A stretch of DNA of 34,708 nt. It comes from Occallatibacter sp. Its GTDB lineage: Bacteria; Acidobacteriota; Terriglobia; Terriglobales; Acidobacteriaceae. This document shows, piece after piece, positions 8,198 to 16,014 of this stretch. The stretch is from contig JADGNO010000073.1 of the NCBI GenBank assembly GCA_017883405.1, positions 1-34,708 of the forward strand. The letters are read 5' to 3'. How positions within the stretch are numbered: position 1 is the first letter of the stretch; every line of letters begins with the position of its first letter. The notes below the pieces were generated by a model, which saw only the letters and a list, made by a program, of their open reading frames with translations, was not told the origin of the DNA and did not search any database. The translations under genes were made by a program, and so were the position numbers.

Positions 8198-8212
8198 CCG
8201 ATCATTGATCGG
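8198..8212. promoter_or_regulatory. 15-bp palindrome over the upstream candidate start
   Basis: CCGATCA-T-TGATCGG is a perfect palindrome centred on the candidate start at 8205, and a third half-site (CCGAT) follows within 10 bp. It could be an operator or an RNA hairpin hiding that start codon. The second possibility would favour the internal start at 8094. Confidence 0.3.
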
Positions 8213-8229
8213 TTGCCGATTACGTGTTG

Positions 8230-8643
8230 TCAGGCAACTCCAAGGACTGCCATGCAGTCTTCGGACACATTCGCATCATTTGCCGATTGAACTTCGTGTC
8301 GCGCAACTGGTTTTGATATCAGTCGATCCCGCCGGGCCTTCATGTTTGGATCGAGTGATGCCACCTTGAATGAATTTTTGCCTGCGGGAATCAACGCCAG
8401 CGGTACGGGCGTACGGCATGGCCTGTCGTGAAAATTTTTGGATTCCAGCCAATCGCACAAACGTGGATCGTGAATTTCCGGCTGGCCATCCCAGAACCGC
8501 GCCGTTAAACCACATTGGATCTGCAAATGATCCAACTGCAATTCGACTTCCTGGATGCGCTTTGAAAAATAGCGCCGCACGTTGTTAGCGCCGACGTACA
8601 GACCTGAAACGCGGAATCCGTCATATTGTGTCTTCACAACCAT
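8230..8643 (-). CDS. Paralogous family protein B of unknown function
   Basis: A 137-aa soluble protein beginning MVVKTQYDGF and homologous over about 100 residues to the product at 6928-7398. It contains GLYVGANNVRRYF, then LQLDHLQIQC, FWDGQPEIHDPRL, WLESKNFHD and LIPAGKNSF, which define an unnamed family. No signal peptide or membrane segment is visible. The track starts at GTG 8649. I prefer the ATG at 8643, because AGAGGT ends 4 nt before it and would overlap the GTG. It is first in the minus-strand cluster; the next gene may begin 24 bp past its stop. The C-terminal about 35 residues are polar and variable. Function is unknown. Confidence 0.68.
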   Translation of the reverse strand: MVVKTQYDGFRVSGLYVGANNVRRYFSKRIQEVELQLDHLQIQCGLTARFWDGQPEIHDPRLCDWLESKNFHDRPCRTPVPLALIPAGKNSFKVASLDPNMKARRDRLISKPVARHEVQSANDANVSEDCMAVLGVA

Positions 8644-9355
8644 ACTCACCTCTTATCGGCAACTGAGACTTTGAGGTTTAGTTTCAAAAAAACAGGTGTA
8701 GATCGCTCGTGCAGATGTCCCATCAAACGATCTGCCAAGAGCCACAACAGGGGTCCGATGAAATCGCCATACTTCTACGCCACTTAAAAATGATTCGGAC
8801 CCACAGATGCCTTGTGTCTCAATAGACGCGTGACGCGGCAAACAGGCACGTGCCGAGGCACCGATTCTTGCAATGTTCATTTCCGAATCAGGCCAAAGCA
8901 AAAGAAATGCACCAACCCGCATTGCGAGCAGGACATAAAAACCTGGACACGGTGTGCTGGCACATCAGAGTGTCGATCACACAGAAAGGGGAGCAAGTGG
9001 GGTCATGGCCGCTCGCGCCTCTCGGTTTAAAACCCTGACCGAGCGCGTTATCCCGAAGTCTTGCTGGGAGGATATTGACCCTGTTTTCCTCAGATGTCAA
9101 GACAGCAATTCGTGAAAATCCAAACCGTTCATGGTTTTTGTGTTGGGAATCGTCCGAAGACGAAGTTTCCACCATTTTCCACCGGATGAGAATTGAGATG
9201 CCTGTGAATTATTTCCGGGTTGCCAGTCGTCCGGCATATTCATGCCACTTGTTTGCAGCAGTTGACTTCTATTCAAGGCTGCAAGAATGTGGCGGTTTTG
9301 AAACGCGGGTTGCGCAAAGGCAGGTGGGAATTCGACAATTCTGCGAGGCAAGTTT
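8644..9355. other. About 700-bp region without a convincing gene
   Basis: Several overlapping ORFs of 60-140 codons occur on both strands (for example 8653-8922 minus, 9075-9377 plus, 9097-9516 minus), but none has a recognisable domain or a ribosome-binding site with a sensible start. It should contain divergent promoters for paralog B and the sugar isomerase gene; no clear consensus is seen. It could be the remains of a lost gene. Confidence 0.4.
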
Positions 9356-10279
9356 ATGGATCGAAGGATGTTTGTAGCGGTTGCATCGGCGGCCGTAGTC
9401 GGGCACCGCATTCCCAGAGCCTTTGCAGCTCCATCCCCTCTGAAACCAATGGCCGTAGGGCTCTTGATCAAGCCATTTGGCGCGCCTGAAGAGCGCATTA
9501 AGCGCGTGCGTGACATGGGTTTCTCTAATTGCTTTCTCTCGCTCGACGATTATCTTGGGCGTTTCACGACCGATCTGGTGCCGATATATCGCGATCTGCT
9601 TGAGAAATATGAGGTAGTCGCCACCACTGTTGAGGTTGTGGGCCCGCAGCCGCTGGTGTGGGACTTCCTTCGCGGCCCGTCAACGATCGGCTTGATTCCA
9701 AATGAGACGCGCGTCGCCCGCATGGACGCATTGCGGCAGGTGTCCGATTTTGCGCACCAACTTGGTATCAGACAGGTGCAGACGCACTGCGGATTTATTC
9801 CCGAGGATCCAGCCGATCCTAAATATCCTGGGGCGGTTGAGGCTATTCGCGCAGTGGCGCAGCACTGCCAGGGCAACGGCCAGTCGTTCTTGATGGAAAC
9901 GGGGCAAGAGACGCCGACCACGATGGCGCGCATGTTACGCGATGTGGGCATGCCTAACCTGGGCGTTGGGCTGGACACTGCCAACCTGATTCTTTATGGC
10001 AAAGCCAATCCTGTTGATGCCGTGGATATTCTTGGACCGCACATTCGCTCCGTGCATGCCAAAGATGGCCGTTGGCCCACCGACCCGAGCAAGCTTGGCG
10101 AAGAAGTGCTCATCGGCAAGGGGATTGTCGATTTCAAAAGGGTCTTTGCCAAACTGCATGCCGTTGGCTATACCGGCGCCATCACAATTGAGCGCGAAAC
10201 ATCTGGCCCGCAGCAGATTGAAGACGTTCGCAGCGAAAAGATCTATCTCGAAAACATTTTGCGAGAAGTGCTGGCCTGA
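9356..10279 (+). CDS. Sugar phosphate isomerase/epimerase-like TIM-barrel protein, Tat-type signal
   Basis: A 307-aa xylose-isomerase-like TIM barrel (AP endonuclease 2 family, PF01261). The N-terminus DRRMFVAVASAAVV is a short twin-arginine-type signal, so export is likely. A probable metal-binding quartet is visible: Glu in FLMETGQE, Asp in GVGLDTANL, His in SVHAKDGRW and Glu in ITIERETSG. Such proteins isomerise or epimerise sugars or inositols; the substrate cannot be read from the sequence. A GAGG lies 8-10 nt upstream of the ATG. The Gfo/Idh/MocA gene begins 54 bp downstream, so the two are probably one operon acting on the same carbohydrate. Confidence 0.83.
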   Translation: MDRRMFVAVASAAVVGHRIPRAFAAPSPLKPMAVGLLIKPFGAPEERIKRVRDMGFSNCFLSLDDYLGRFTTDLVPIYRDLLEKYEVVATTVEVVGPQPLVWDFLRGPSTIGLIPNETRVARMDALRQVSDFAHQLGIRQVQTHCGFIPEDPADPKYPGAVEAIRAVAQHCQGNGQSFLMETGQETPTTMARMLRDVGMPNLGVGLDTANLILYGKANPVDAVDILGPHIRSVHAKDGRWPTDPSKLGEEVLIGKGIVDFKRVFAKLHAVGYTGAITIERETSGPQQIEDVRSEKIYLENILREVLA

Positions 10280-10333
10280 TGGCTGGTGCTTATTGAATAG
10301 CGGAACGCGATTGAAAGAAGAAAGGCAATACAA

Positions 10334-11599
10334 ATGAAGCGGAGAGAGTTTCTGCAAACGGCAACAGCGGCTACCGCTGCTTTCACGATCCTGAAGTCAA
10401 AGTCGGCGTTCGGCTATCAGGCAAATTCGGCGGTTCGCATGGCGCTGCTTGGCTGCGGCAATCGCGGCACGCACGTTGCTACTTCTTTTTCGCAGAACAC
10501 CGAGGCCCAGGTTGTCGCGGTCGCCGATCTTTTCAGAGACCAGCTCGGCGCGGCCAAGTCTCATTTTGACAAGCTGAACGCCACGCTCGGCCGCGCGCCT
10601 ATTGACCCGAAGCTCACGTTTAGTGGGCCCAAGGCGTTTGAGCAGCTTGCTGAGGCGCCGGGCGTCGACATGATTCAGATATCAACACCGCCTTTTTTCC
10701 ACGTTGAGCACCTGGGCGCCGCCGTTTCCGCAGGCAAGCATGTGTATTGCGAAAAGCCCATCGGCATTGATGTGAAGCAGGCAAAACATGCGCTCTCAAT
10801 CGCCGAGCGCGTTCATTCCAACCAGAGCGTCGATGTAGGTTTTCAGTGCCGCAACGCTCCACCCATTGCCGGGATTGCCGAAAAGATCAAGGCGGGGGCG
10901 CTCGGCAAAATCGCCTCCGTTACGGGCTATTACTATGCACCCGCGTCGAAAGAAAAGAATGGCGCGCCGGGCGATGAGTATCGCCTGCGCAACTGGTTGT
11001 GGGACCGTGCGCTCTCCGGCGATATTCTTGTTGAACAAAACATACACATCATCGATTTGTGCAATTGGATTCTGGGTACGCACCCTGTGAAAGCGATGGC
11101 CACGGGTGGCCGCGGTGTGCTCACGCACCTCGGCGATTGCTGGGATAACTACCAGGTGCAGTTCACCTATCCCGACGGCATTCGGCTTTCGTTTGCTTCA
11201 AAACAGTTCGGCGATTACAGCATGTTCGAAGCGGGATTGCGGTTTTTTGGATCGGAAGGCGCGGCGAGCATTCCGTACGCGGGCCCAGTGGAGATTGTCG
11301 GTTCTCAGCCGTGGTCATGGACGGAGTCAATGAACTCCGCGGCGGCTACCGGCAAGTTCGCGGCCAACGGCGCATTCGGTGACAATCTTGCATTCGCCGA
11401 TCGTGAAAAGGAGCGTGCGTTTATCGACAGCATTGTGAGCGGCCCCGTGCACAACCAGATTGCCGCCGGAGTGGAAACCGCCATGAGCTGCATGATGGGA
11501 CGCATGGCCGGCTTGCGCGGGCACGAAGTGACATGGGAGCATCTTGAAGCCCACGGCGAAACCTATAAGCTTGGCATGGACCTTCAGCAGTTCGGTTGA
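10334..11599 (+). CDS. Gfo/Idh/MocA family oxidoreductase, Tat signal
   Basis: 421 aa. The N-terminus MKRREFLQTA is a classical Tat motif, followed by an Ala-rich h-region. The nucleotide-binding Rossmann signature is LLGCGNRGT (about residues 38-46), and the family's CEKPIGID motif follows the second half of the Rossmann fold. The C-terminal alpha/beta domain carries the HxxD-type catalytic stretch IHIIDLCNW. Tat-exported members of this family carry NAD(P) in folded form and include glycosidase-like and sugar oxidoreductases; which reaction applies here is unknown. AAAGG lies 8 nt upstream of the ATG. Downstream of the TIM-barrel gene with a short gap, so co-transcription is likely. Confidence 0.9.
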   Translation: MKRREFLQTATAATAAFTILKSKSAFGYQANSAVRMALLGCGNRGTHVATSFSQNTEAQVVAVADLFRDQLGAAKSHFDKLNATLGRAPIDPKLTFSGPKAFEQLAEAPGVDMIQISTPPFFHVEHLGAAVSAGKHVYCEKPIGIDVKQAKHALSIAERVHSNQSVDVGFQCRNAPPIAGIAEKIKAGALGKIASVTGYYYAPASKEKNGAPGDEYRLRNWLWDRALSGDILVEQNIHIIDLCNWILGTHPVKAMATGGRGVLTHLGDCWDNYQVQFTYPDGIRLSFASKQFGDYSMFEAGLRFFGSEGAASIPYAGPVEIVGSQPWSWTESMNSAAATGKFAANGAFGDNLAFADREKERAFIDSIVSGPVHNQIAAGVETAMSCMMGRMAGLRGHEVTWEHLEAHGETYKLGMDLQQFG

Positions 11600-11716
11600 G
11601 ATCAGTACAGGTGAAAACCGTTTGGCCAGCATTTTTATGGGGGCGTTGCAATCAGCCTCGTAGTATTCTGAATGCGCTTCTCCCGCTGACCGGCCTTCGC
11701 CGCGAGGTCTCCGATC

Positions 11717-12610
11717 ATGCACGTTACCGTTAAAAATTCAGGGGCTACTGTACTGGCCGGAATTCGTGCGTTGGCGGCGTGCGTTTTTTTCATGTTGGCG
11801 GCGGTTGAATGCATTGCGCAAGTCCCGAATGTGGGCTGGGTCGTCGATGTGAAATCGCAATCCTGGCATGTGAATGGACGGCAGGAATCCCTGACAAAAG
11901 GTAAACTCCTGCCGGCTGAAGGAATTCTTTCGAACGCTGCTCCGACTGATGGAGATTATCTTGTCGTCGCGAATATGCACGGTGACATCATCAGACGGCT
12001 TCGTTGCTCGAATTCAGGTTGCGGCGCATGTGTACAGAACGACAGTTGCGCGAATCCGATTGCGCCTTTGCCCAAAGCACCCGAGGAAGCCGGCTATCTG
12101 TCGGCGGCAATCGATGGAATCAAAGATCTCTTCGGCGAGCACCCCGAGCGCTATTCAGTTCATCGGTCGCGGGGTTTGAGTTACTCCTGCATCTCGGACA
12201 CAGTGGTGGTATTCAATTCCGACGGCGGTGGAGACCTTGAGGGCCTTTTGCGCAATTGCGCAGAGGGTACTTACAACCTGGAGATTCGCGCTGCGGGTTC
12301 AACGCATGGCGGAGGACAGGGCGGTTCGCCGCGAGAGGTCGTTGTTTCCTGGAATCCGGCCAATCCAAGCCGGGCCGTTCCGCTTGATCTTGGTGCTGGT
12401 TTGTACATCTTGGAATACACCCGCGATTGGATGTCGGGCACAGCTTGGGTGTTGCTGTGTCCGCAGTCGAGTTGTAGCGCGGCCGCCGAATCCTACAATG
12501 CATTTGCGGCCATCGTTGACGGATGGGGCGAACAGGTGGAATCGGAAACCAGGATCGCCTACAAGCGCGCCTATCTCGATAAACTGTCGGAACTGAAGGA
12601 TAAGAAATGA
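11717..12610 (+). CDS. Secreted protein of unknown function, partner of CHASE2 protein
   Basis: 297 aa with a signal peptide (hydrophobic residues about 14-33, cleavage near CIAQ). The region just after it (VGWVVDVKSQSWHVNGRQ, then LTKGKLLPAEG) is reminiscent of FecR-like small beta domains (W..N/G...L..G..L). Six or more Cys in the mature part (CSNSGCGACVQNDSC; CPQSSC) suggest disulfides. A second beta-rich region spans about 160-260. I do not recognise the whole protein. The stop overlaps the start of the CHASE2 gene by four bases (ATGA), a strong sign of translational coupling, so it probably supplies the periplasmic partner or ligand-binding part of that sensor. GAGGT lies about 9 nt upstream of the ATG. 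Confidence 0.72.
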   Translation: MHVTVKNSGATVLAGIRALAACVFFMLAAVECIAQVPNVGWVVDVKSQSWHVNGRQESLTKGKLLPAEGILSNAAPTDGDYLVVANMHGDIIRRLRCSNSGCGACVQNDSCANPIAPLPKAPEEAGYLSAAIDGIKDLFGEHPERYSVHRSRGLSYSCISDTVVVFNSDGGGDLEGLLRNCAEGTYNLEIRAAGSTHGGGQGGSPREVVVSWNPANPSRAVPLDLGAGLYILEYTRDWMSGTAWVLLCPQSSCSAAAESYNAFAAIVDGWGEQVESETRIAYKRAYLDKLSELKDKK

Positions 12611-13845
12611 CCAGGGTTGCCGGGAAACCGGCGGTCAGGCCGTTCAAGGCAAGATTGTACTCTTTGCTTTTGCGGCTCCGTGTGCGGCTGATTTCAAGGC
12701 GAAGTTTACGCACTGCGATCGCGGTTCTCGCCGTACTAGTGCTGACGTGGATTTTCGGCCAGGCTGGAGTTCTCGACAAGCTTGACCGTGCAGGCTCCGA
12801 CATTCAGTCGCGCCTTAATCCTGCTCCGACCGACGGCACGGTGGCCGTGGTTGTGATCGATGACAACGATTACAGGCAGATATTCGACGGCGGAATCCCT
12901 GTGAATGCGGGGCGGCTGATTGATCTCGTCAACGATATTGCGAAAGGCGGACCGAGCGTGATCGGTATTGATATCGATAGCTCTCCGCACCAGTTCGCCG
13001 AGACGGCCAAAGCGTTGAACTGCAATTGCACCATCGTGTGGGAGAGGGAAGTGGAGGAGCTTCCTGAAACGGTCGAGGCCAACCAGGAGCTTAAGCTGCT
13101 GCCCATTCTTGGTGGCCGCAGCGATTTGAACAATGCCAGAATTTCAAGCGGCATTCCTATCCTTATCGACGATCCGGAGGATGGAACTACGCGGCGGTTT
13201 CAACGCTATTTTGGTACCGACAACGGACTTTTTCCCTCATTCACGACCGCGCTCACGAGCGCATATGCCAAGGAAAAGAACCTGGCTTCCTTAGGTTCGC
13301 AGGTGGCCACGTTCTCTGATCAAGAGTTGCTGATTCGCTATTCAGGCGACCAGCAGGGCTCTCATCGCATTCAATTGAGTGCGTCGAAACTTCATGAACT
13401 CTCGCAGAACTGGAAACCGGACGCGAGCCCGATTGAAGGGCGCATCGTGCTTCTCGGCGGCGCGTATCTCGGACAGGACCAGCACAAGACGCCGATCGGA
13501 CAAATCAGTGGTGTTGAAATCTTAGCCAATGTAATTGAAACCGAACTTCACGGGCAGGTTGCGACGGCCCCCAGCCGCCTTGTGTTGTATCTGCTCGATT
13601 TATTTGAGGCATTCGGGCTCATTCTGATGTTTCACTTCTGGCCGTTTCGCACCGCAATTCTCCGCAGTGTTGCTCTCATCCCGCTGGTCGCGGCTCTCTT
13701 CAGTTTCGGCGTGTATTCAGACGTTGCCCACTTTGGACAATTTTTTGTCGTGCTGGTGGGACTGCTTTTTTATGAACTCTACGAACACTTCCGCCGCGAG
13801 CAGTTCCCGCACCTTATAGAGGAAAAGAAATCCGGGCATCACTAA
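12607..13845 (+). CDS. Stand-alone CHASE2 domain membrane protein
   Basis: 412 aa. It has one N-terminal transmembrane helix (about residues 37-56), a periplasmic CHASE2 sensor domain (LDRAGSDIQSRL, VVVIDDNDYRQIFDGG, VIGIDID, IVLLGGAYLGQDQHKTP, GVEILANVIET), then three transmembrane helices (about 315-395) and a short charged tail. CHASE2 proteins are normally fused to a cyclase, GGDEF, histidine kinase or Ser/Thr kinase. Here the polypeptide ends shortly after the last helix, so no output domain is present and signalling must go through another protein. It starts inside the stop of the upstream secreted-protein gene. The end overlaps the convergent cytidylate-kinase-like gene by 4 bp. Confidence 0.88.
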   Translation: MTRVAGKPAVRPFKARLYSLLLRLRVRLISRRSLRTAIAVLAVLVLTWIFGQAGVLDKLDRAGSDIQSRLNPAPTDGTVAVVVIDDNDYRQIFDGGIPVNAGRLIDLVNDIAKGGPSVIGIDIDSSPHQFAETAKALNCNCTIVWEREVEELPETVEANQELKLLPILGGRSDLNNARISSGIPILIDDPEDGTTRRFQRYFGTDNGLFPSFTTALTSAYAKEKNLASLGSQVATFSDQELLIRYSGDQQGSHRIQLSASKLHELSQNWKPDASPIEGRIVLLGGAYLGQDQHKTPIGQISGVEILANVIETELHGQVATAPSRLVLYLLDLFEAFGLILMFHFWPFRTAILRSVALIPLVAALFSFGVYSDVAHFGQFFVVLVGLLFYELYEHFRREQFPHLIEEKKSGHH

Positions 13846-14480
13846 GGCGCAGTTACAGCCAGCGGCTTGCCGGTCATGGCAAACAGGATCACCTGCGCTG
13901 CCGCATCTTCATCCTCGCTGGACGAAATCATCAGGTCGTACAGGTGCGGATTGTTCCAGCATTTTCCAAAGTATTCCTGTAGATATCTGGCTCGCTCCTC
14001 ATCCACTTTTCGAATTCGCTGTTCGACATTGGCACCGGGCTCAAGCCGTTTGCGCAGCCGCTCAATGCGCTCGCGATAGGGCGCGTAGACGAACACATGA
14101 TAAGCATCGGGCTTGTGCTGCAGTACGCATTGAGCGCCGCGGCCTACGATGACGCAGTTGCCTTCGGCGTATGCCTCTTCCACTACTTTTTGAGTGATCT
14201 TGACCATCTCCGCGGCATCGAACACGCTGCCTTCAGCAAGTTCCATTCCCGCGGCGAGGGCGGCGCTGCGCATGGCTTGCTGGTTCAGGCGCTTGAGCCA
14301 TGACGCAACATGCTCGTCGTATTGCTGCACCTGGCGCGTGTCAACATGCGCGGCGTAGGCGATGGCGTCAATGATGTCGCGATCAAGGAGCTTCCAGCCC
14401 AGCCACTTGGCAATTGTTTGGGCAATCCGTCCGCCGCCGCTGCCAAACTCCCTGTTTACTGTGATTGCGCGATATTCCAT
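13842..14480 (-). CDS. Cytidylate kinase-like family protein
   Basis: A 212-aa protein of the cytidylate-kinase-like family (PF13189). It begins MEYRAITVNREFGSGGG, where REFGSGGGRIAQ is the modified P-loop typical of this family (Gly-rich without the usual GKS/T). LLDRDIIDAIA, VIVGRGAQCVL and the C-terminal Arg-rich LID-like part (RIRKVDEERARYLQEYF) follow. It probably uses ATP, but the phosphate acceptor is not established for this family. The track extends to 14531. The ATG at 14480 is preferred because AGGAAGGA precedes it by about 7 nt. Cytoplasmic. It is convergent with the CHASE2 gene with a 4-bp overlap and therefore no terminator between them. Confidence 0.85.
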   Translation of the reverse strand: MEYRAITVNREFGSGGGRIAQTIAKWLGWKLLDRDIIDAIAYAAHVDTRQVQQYDEHVASWLKRLNQQAMRSAALAAGMELAEGSVFDAAEMVKITQKVVEEAYAEGNCVIVGRGAQCVLQHKPDAYHVFVYAPYRERIERLRKRLEPGANVEQRIRKVDEERARYLQEYFGKCWNNPHLYDLMISSSEDEDAAAQVILFAMTGKPLAVTAP

Positions 14481-14824
14481 GGTCCCATCCTTCCTGAATA
14501 ACTTTTGGAAACCACAAAACAGCAACATCACATATTACGCGCATTTACCGGGCATCGGTGTCATAACGCGGCATCCTTCAATAGCGGGAAGAAGCCACGA
14601 ACTGATTTTCTATTTCCAGCATTCCAGACCGGGTGTATTGTAGTTTTGCGTCCAGCCCAGGATTCCCAGGACGAAAATCCCCAAATCGAAACTCGTAGTT
14701 TTCCGGCGGGATTCTTTTATGCGCGTGTTTCCTGTGGGATTTACCTTGTGAATGTTTCTGCCTGGGTTGCGCGTTTCCGCATCCTACTCCAATGTGGCCT
14801 ATTGAGGCCCAATGGAGACTAATG
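14481..14824. other. Divergent intergenic region
   Basis: 344 bp between the kinase-like gene (-) and the metallothionein-like gene (+). I find no protein-like frame, clear promoter hexamers or metal-regulator palindrome; the ORFs here are shadows. It presumably holds both promoters. Confidence 0.4.
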
Positions 14825-15016
14825 ATGGCTGAGAAGATTGAGAAGTGCGAGAATCCGGCTTGCAGTTGTGTCGTTCCCAAGGGAGAGAGTTGTTGCAGTG
14901 CTCACTGTGAAGGCTCGAAAGGTAGCACCGAAGTGATTTGCGAGTGCGGGCACCCAGGGTGCCAGGGTGATGCTCTGAATGCGCCGACGGAAAGCAGACC
15001 TGCAGCGTTTAATTAG
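14825..15016 (+). CDS. Metallothionein-like Cys-rich metal-binding protein
   Basis: 63 aa from the ATG at 14825 (GGAG 7 nt upstream; the track's 14792 start is too early). The core is KCENPACSCVVPKGESCCSAHCEG, then CECGHPGC. It carries nine Cys and two His in about 45 residues, arranged C-x4-C-x-C ... CC-x3-C ... C-x-C-GH-x2-C. This closely follows the pattern of prokaryotic metallothioneins (SmtA/BmtA type), including the CGH motif. It likely binds Zn, Cd or Cu in the cytoplasm. The C-terminus is a short non-Cys tail. A clean hairpin terminator follows directly. The neighbouring minus-strand efflux genes might have a related detoxification role, but nothing shows co-regulation. Confidence 0.82.
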   Translation: MAEKIEKCENPACSCVVPKGESCCSAHCEGSKGSTEVICECGHPGCQGDALNAPTESRPAAFN

Positions 15017-15033
15017 CTCCCTGGAAATATCGC

Positions 15034-15080
15034 GCCCCATCATTGATCGGCTCCGCCGTATCGTGATGGGGCATTATTTT
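15034..15080 (+). terminator. Intrinsic terminator after the metallothionein-like gene
   Basis: A perfect 9-bp stem GCCCCATCA / TGATGGGGC with a 21-nt loop, followed by ATTATTTT. It begins 18 bp past the stop codon on the plus strand. The T-rich tail fits termination of the plus-strand gene. Confidence 0.75.
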
Positions 15081-15155
15081 GCCGGTACTTGGTCGAGCGC
15101 TGCAAGATGTGAGCTTGGCAATGGCAGATTATCAATTATGTGCTGGAGCCGACGT

Positions 15156-15914
15156 TCAGCTGTTCCGAAAACGCTTTGAAGGCTCGTCCGAGAAAATCTG
15201 GCCGTCGCGGATGTGAACCACCCGGTGGGCGTAGTCGGCGATATCCGGCTCGTGCGTGACCAGGACGATGGTGTTGCCCTGGGCATGCAGCGAGTCGAAC
15301 AAGGCCATAATTTCAACACCGGTTTTTGAATCGAGGTTGCCCGTTGGTTCGTCGGCCAGGATGATGGACGGATGATTCACCAATGCTCGCGCTACTGCCA
15401 CGCGCTGGCGCTGTCCGCCTGAAAGCTCATTCGGCTTGTGGTTCATGCGCGACTCGAGTCCAACCGCCGTAAGAGCTTCTTTTGCGCGCGCAATTCGCTC
15501 TGCCGCAGGAGTGCCGTTGTAGATCAGCGGCAGTTCCACGTTGTGCAGTGAAGTGGCGCGGGCCAGCAGGTTGAACGTCTGAAACACAAAGCCGATTTCC
15601 TTGTTGCGAATCCGGGCGAGCTGGTCGTCATCGAGCTCGCTCACGAGCTGCCCGTTCAGCCAGTACTTGCCTTTTGATGGTGTATCGAGGCAACCGATAA
15701 GGTTCATCAGCGTGGATTTGCCGGAGCCTGAAGGGCCCATGATGGCCACGTATTCATTACGCTTGATTCGGAGGCTCACGCCGCGCAGCGCCTGAACCTG
15801 CTGTTCCGAACCCATGTCGTAGGTGCGCCACAAATCCTCAACCACAATAATGTCGTCTTTAGGCACGGTCGTGGTCTGCGTCATCTCTTCGGTTATGATG
15901 CCGTTCATCGCCAT
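15156..15914 (-). CDS. MacB/LolD-type ABC transporter ATP-binding protein
   Basis: A 252-aa ABC ATPase of the MacB/LolD/FtsE subfamily. Walker A is GPSGSGKST (about 60-68), the Q-loop FQTFN (about 111), the signature LSGGQRQRV (about 164-172), Walker [10 protein letters not shown] (about 184-192) and the H-loop His about 221; all are intact. It would power a mechanotransmission or lipoprotein/peptide/drug exporter together with a four-helix FtsX-like permease. The MacA-like adaptor gene lies upstream on the same strand with a 100-bp gap, so they are probably co-transcribed. No permease gene follows: the next gene downstream is on the opposite strand. The ATG at 15914 has an AAGGAT about 8 nt upstream. 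Confidence 0.9.
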   Translation of the reverse strand: MAMNGIITEEMTQTTTVPKDDIIVVEDLWRTYDMGSEQQVQALRGVSLRIKRNEYVAIMGPSGSGKSTLMNLIGCLDTPSKGKYWLNGQLVSELDDDQLARIRNKEIGFVFQTFNLLARATSLHNVELPLIYNGTPAAERIARAKEALTAVGLESRMNHKPNELSGGQRQRVAVARALVNHPSIILADEPTGNLDSKTGVEIMALFDSLHAQGNTIVLVTHEPDIADYAHRVVHIRDGQIFSDEPSKRFRNS

Positions 15915-16014
15915 CCGAATCTTATCCTTTGTCCCGGCCCGCCCTGCCTGTTGCCGGGCTGAATGTACAGTCGTCTTGCTGGCCTGCTTATGATGCGATT
16001 GACTTAGCCGGCCG

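Noticed and set aside
8653-8922. 89-aa minus ORF upstream of paralog B
   Set aside because: No recognisable domain and no good ribosome site; kept only as part of the gene-less region.
9097-9516. 139-aa minus ORF overlapping the sugar isomerase start
   Set aside because: Overlaps a well supported gene and lacks a start signal or domain.
12213-12803. 196-aa minus ORF
   Set aside because: Antisense to two coupled plus-strand genes; Arg/Pro-rich shadow composition.
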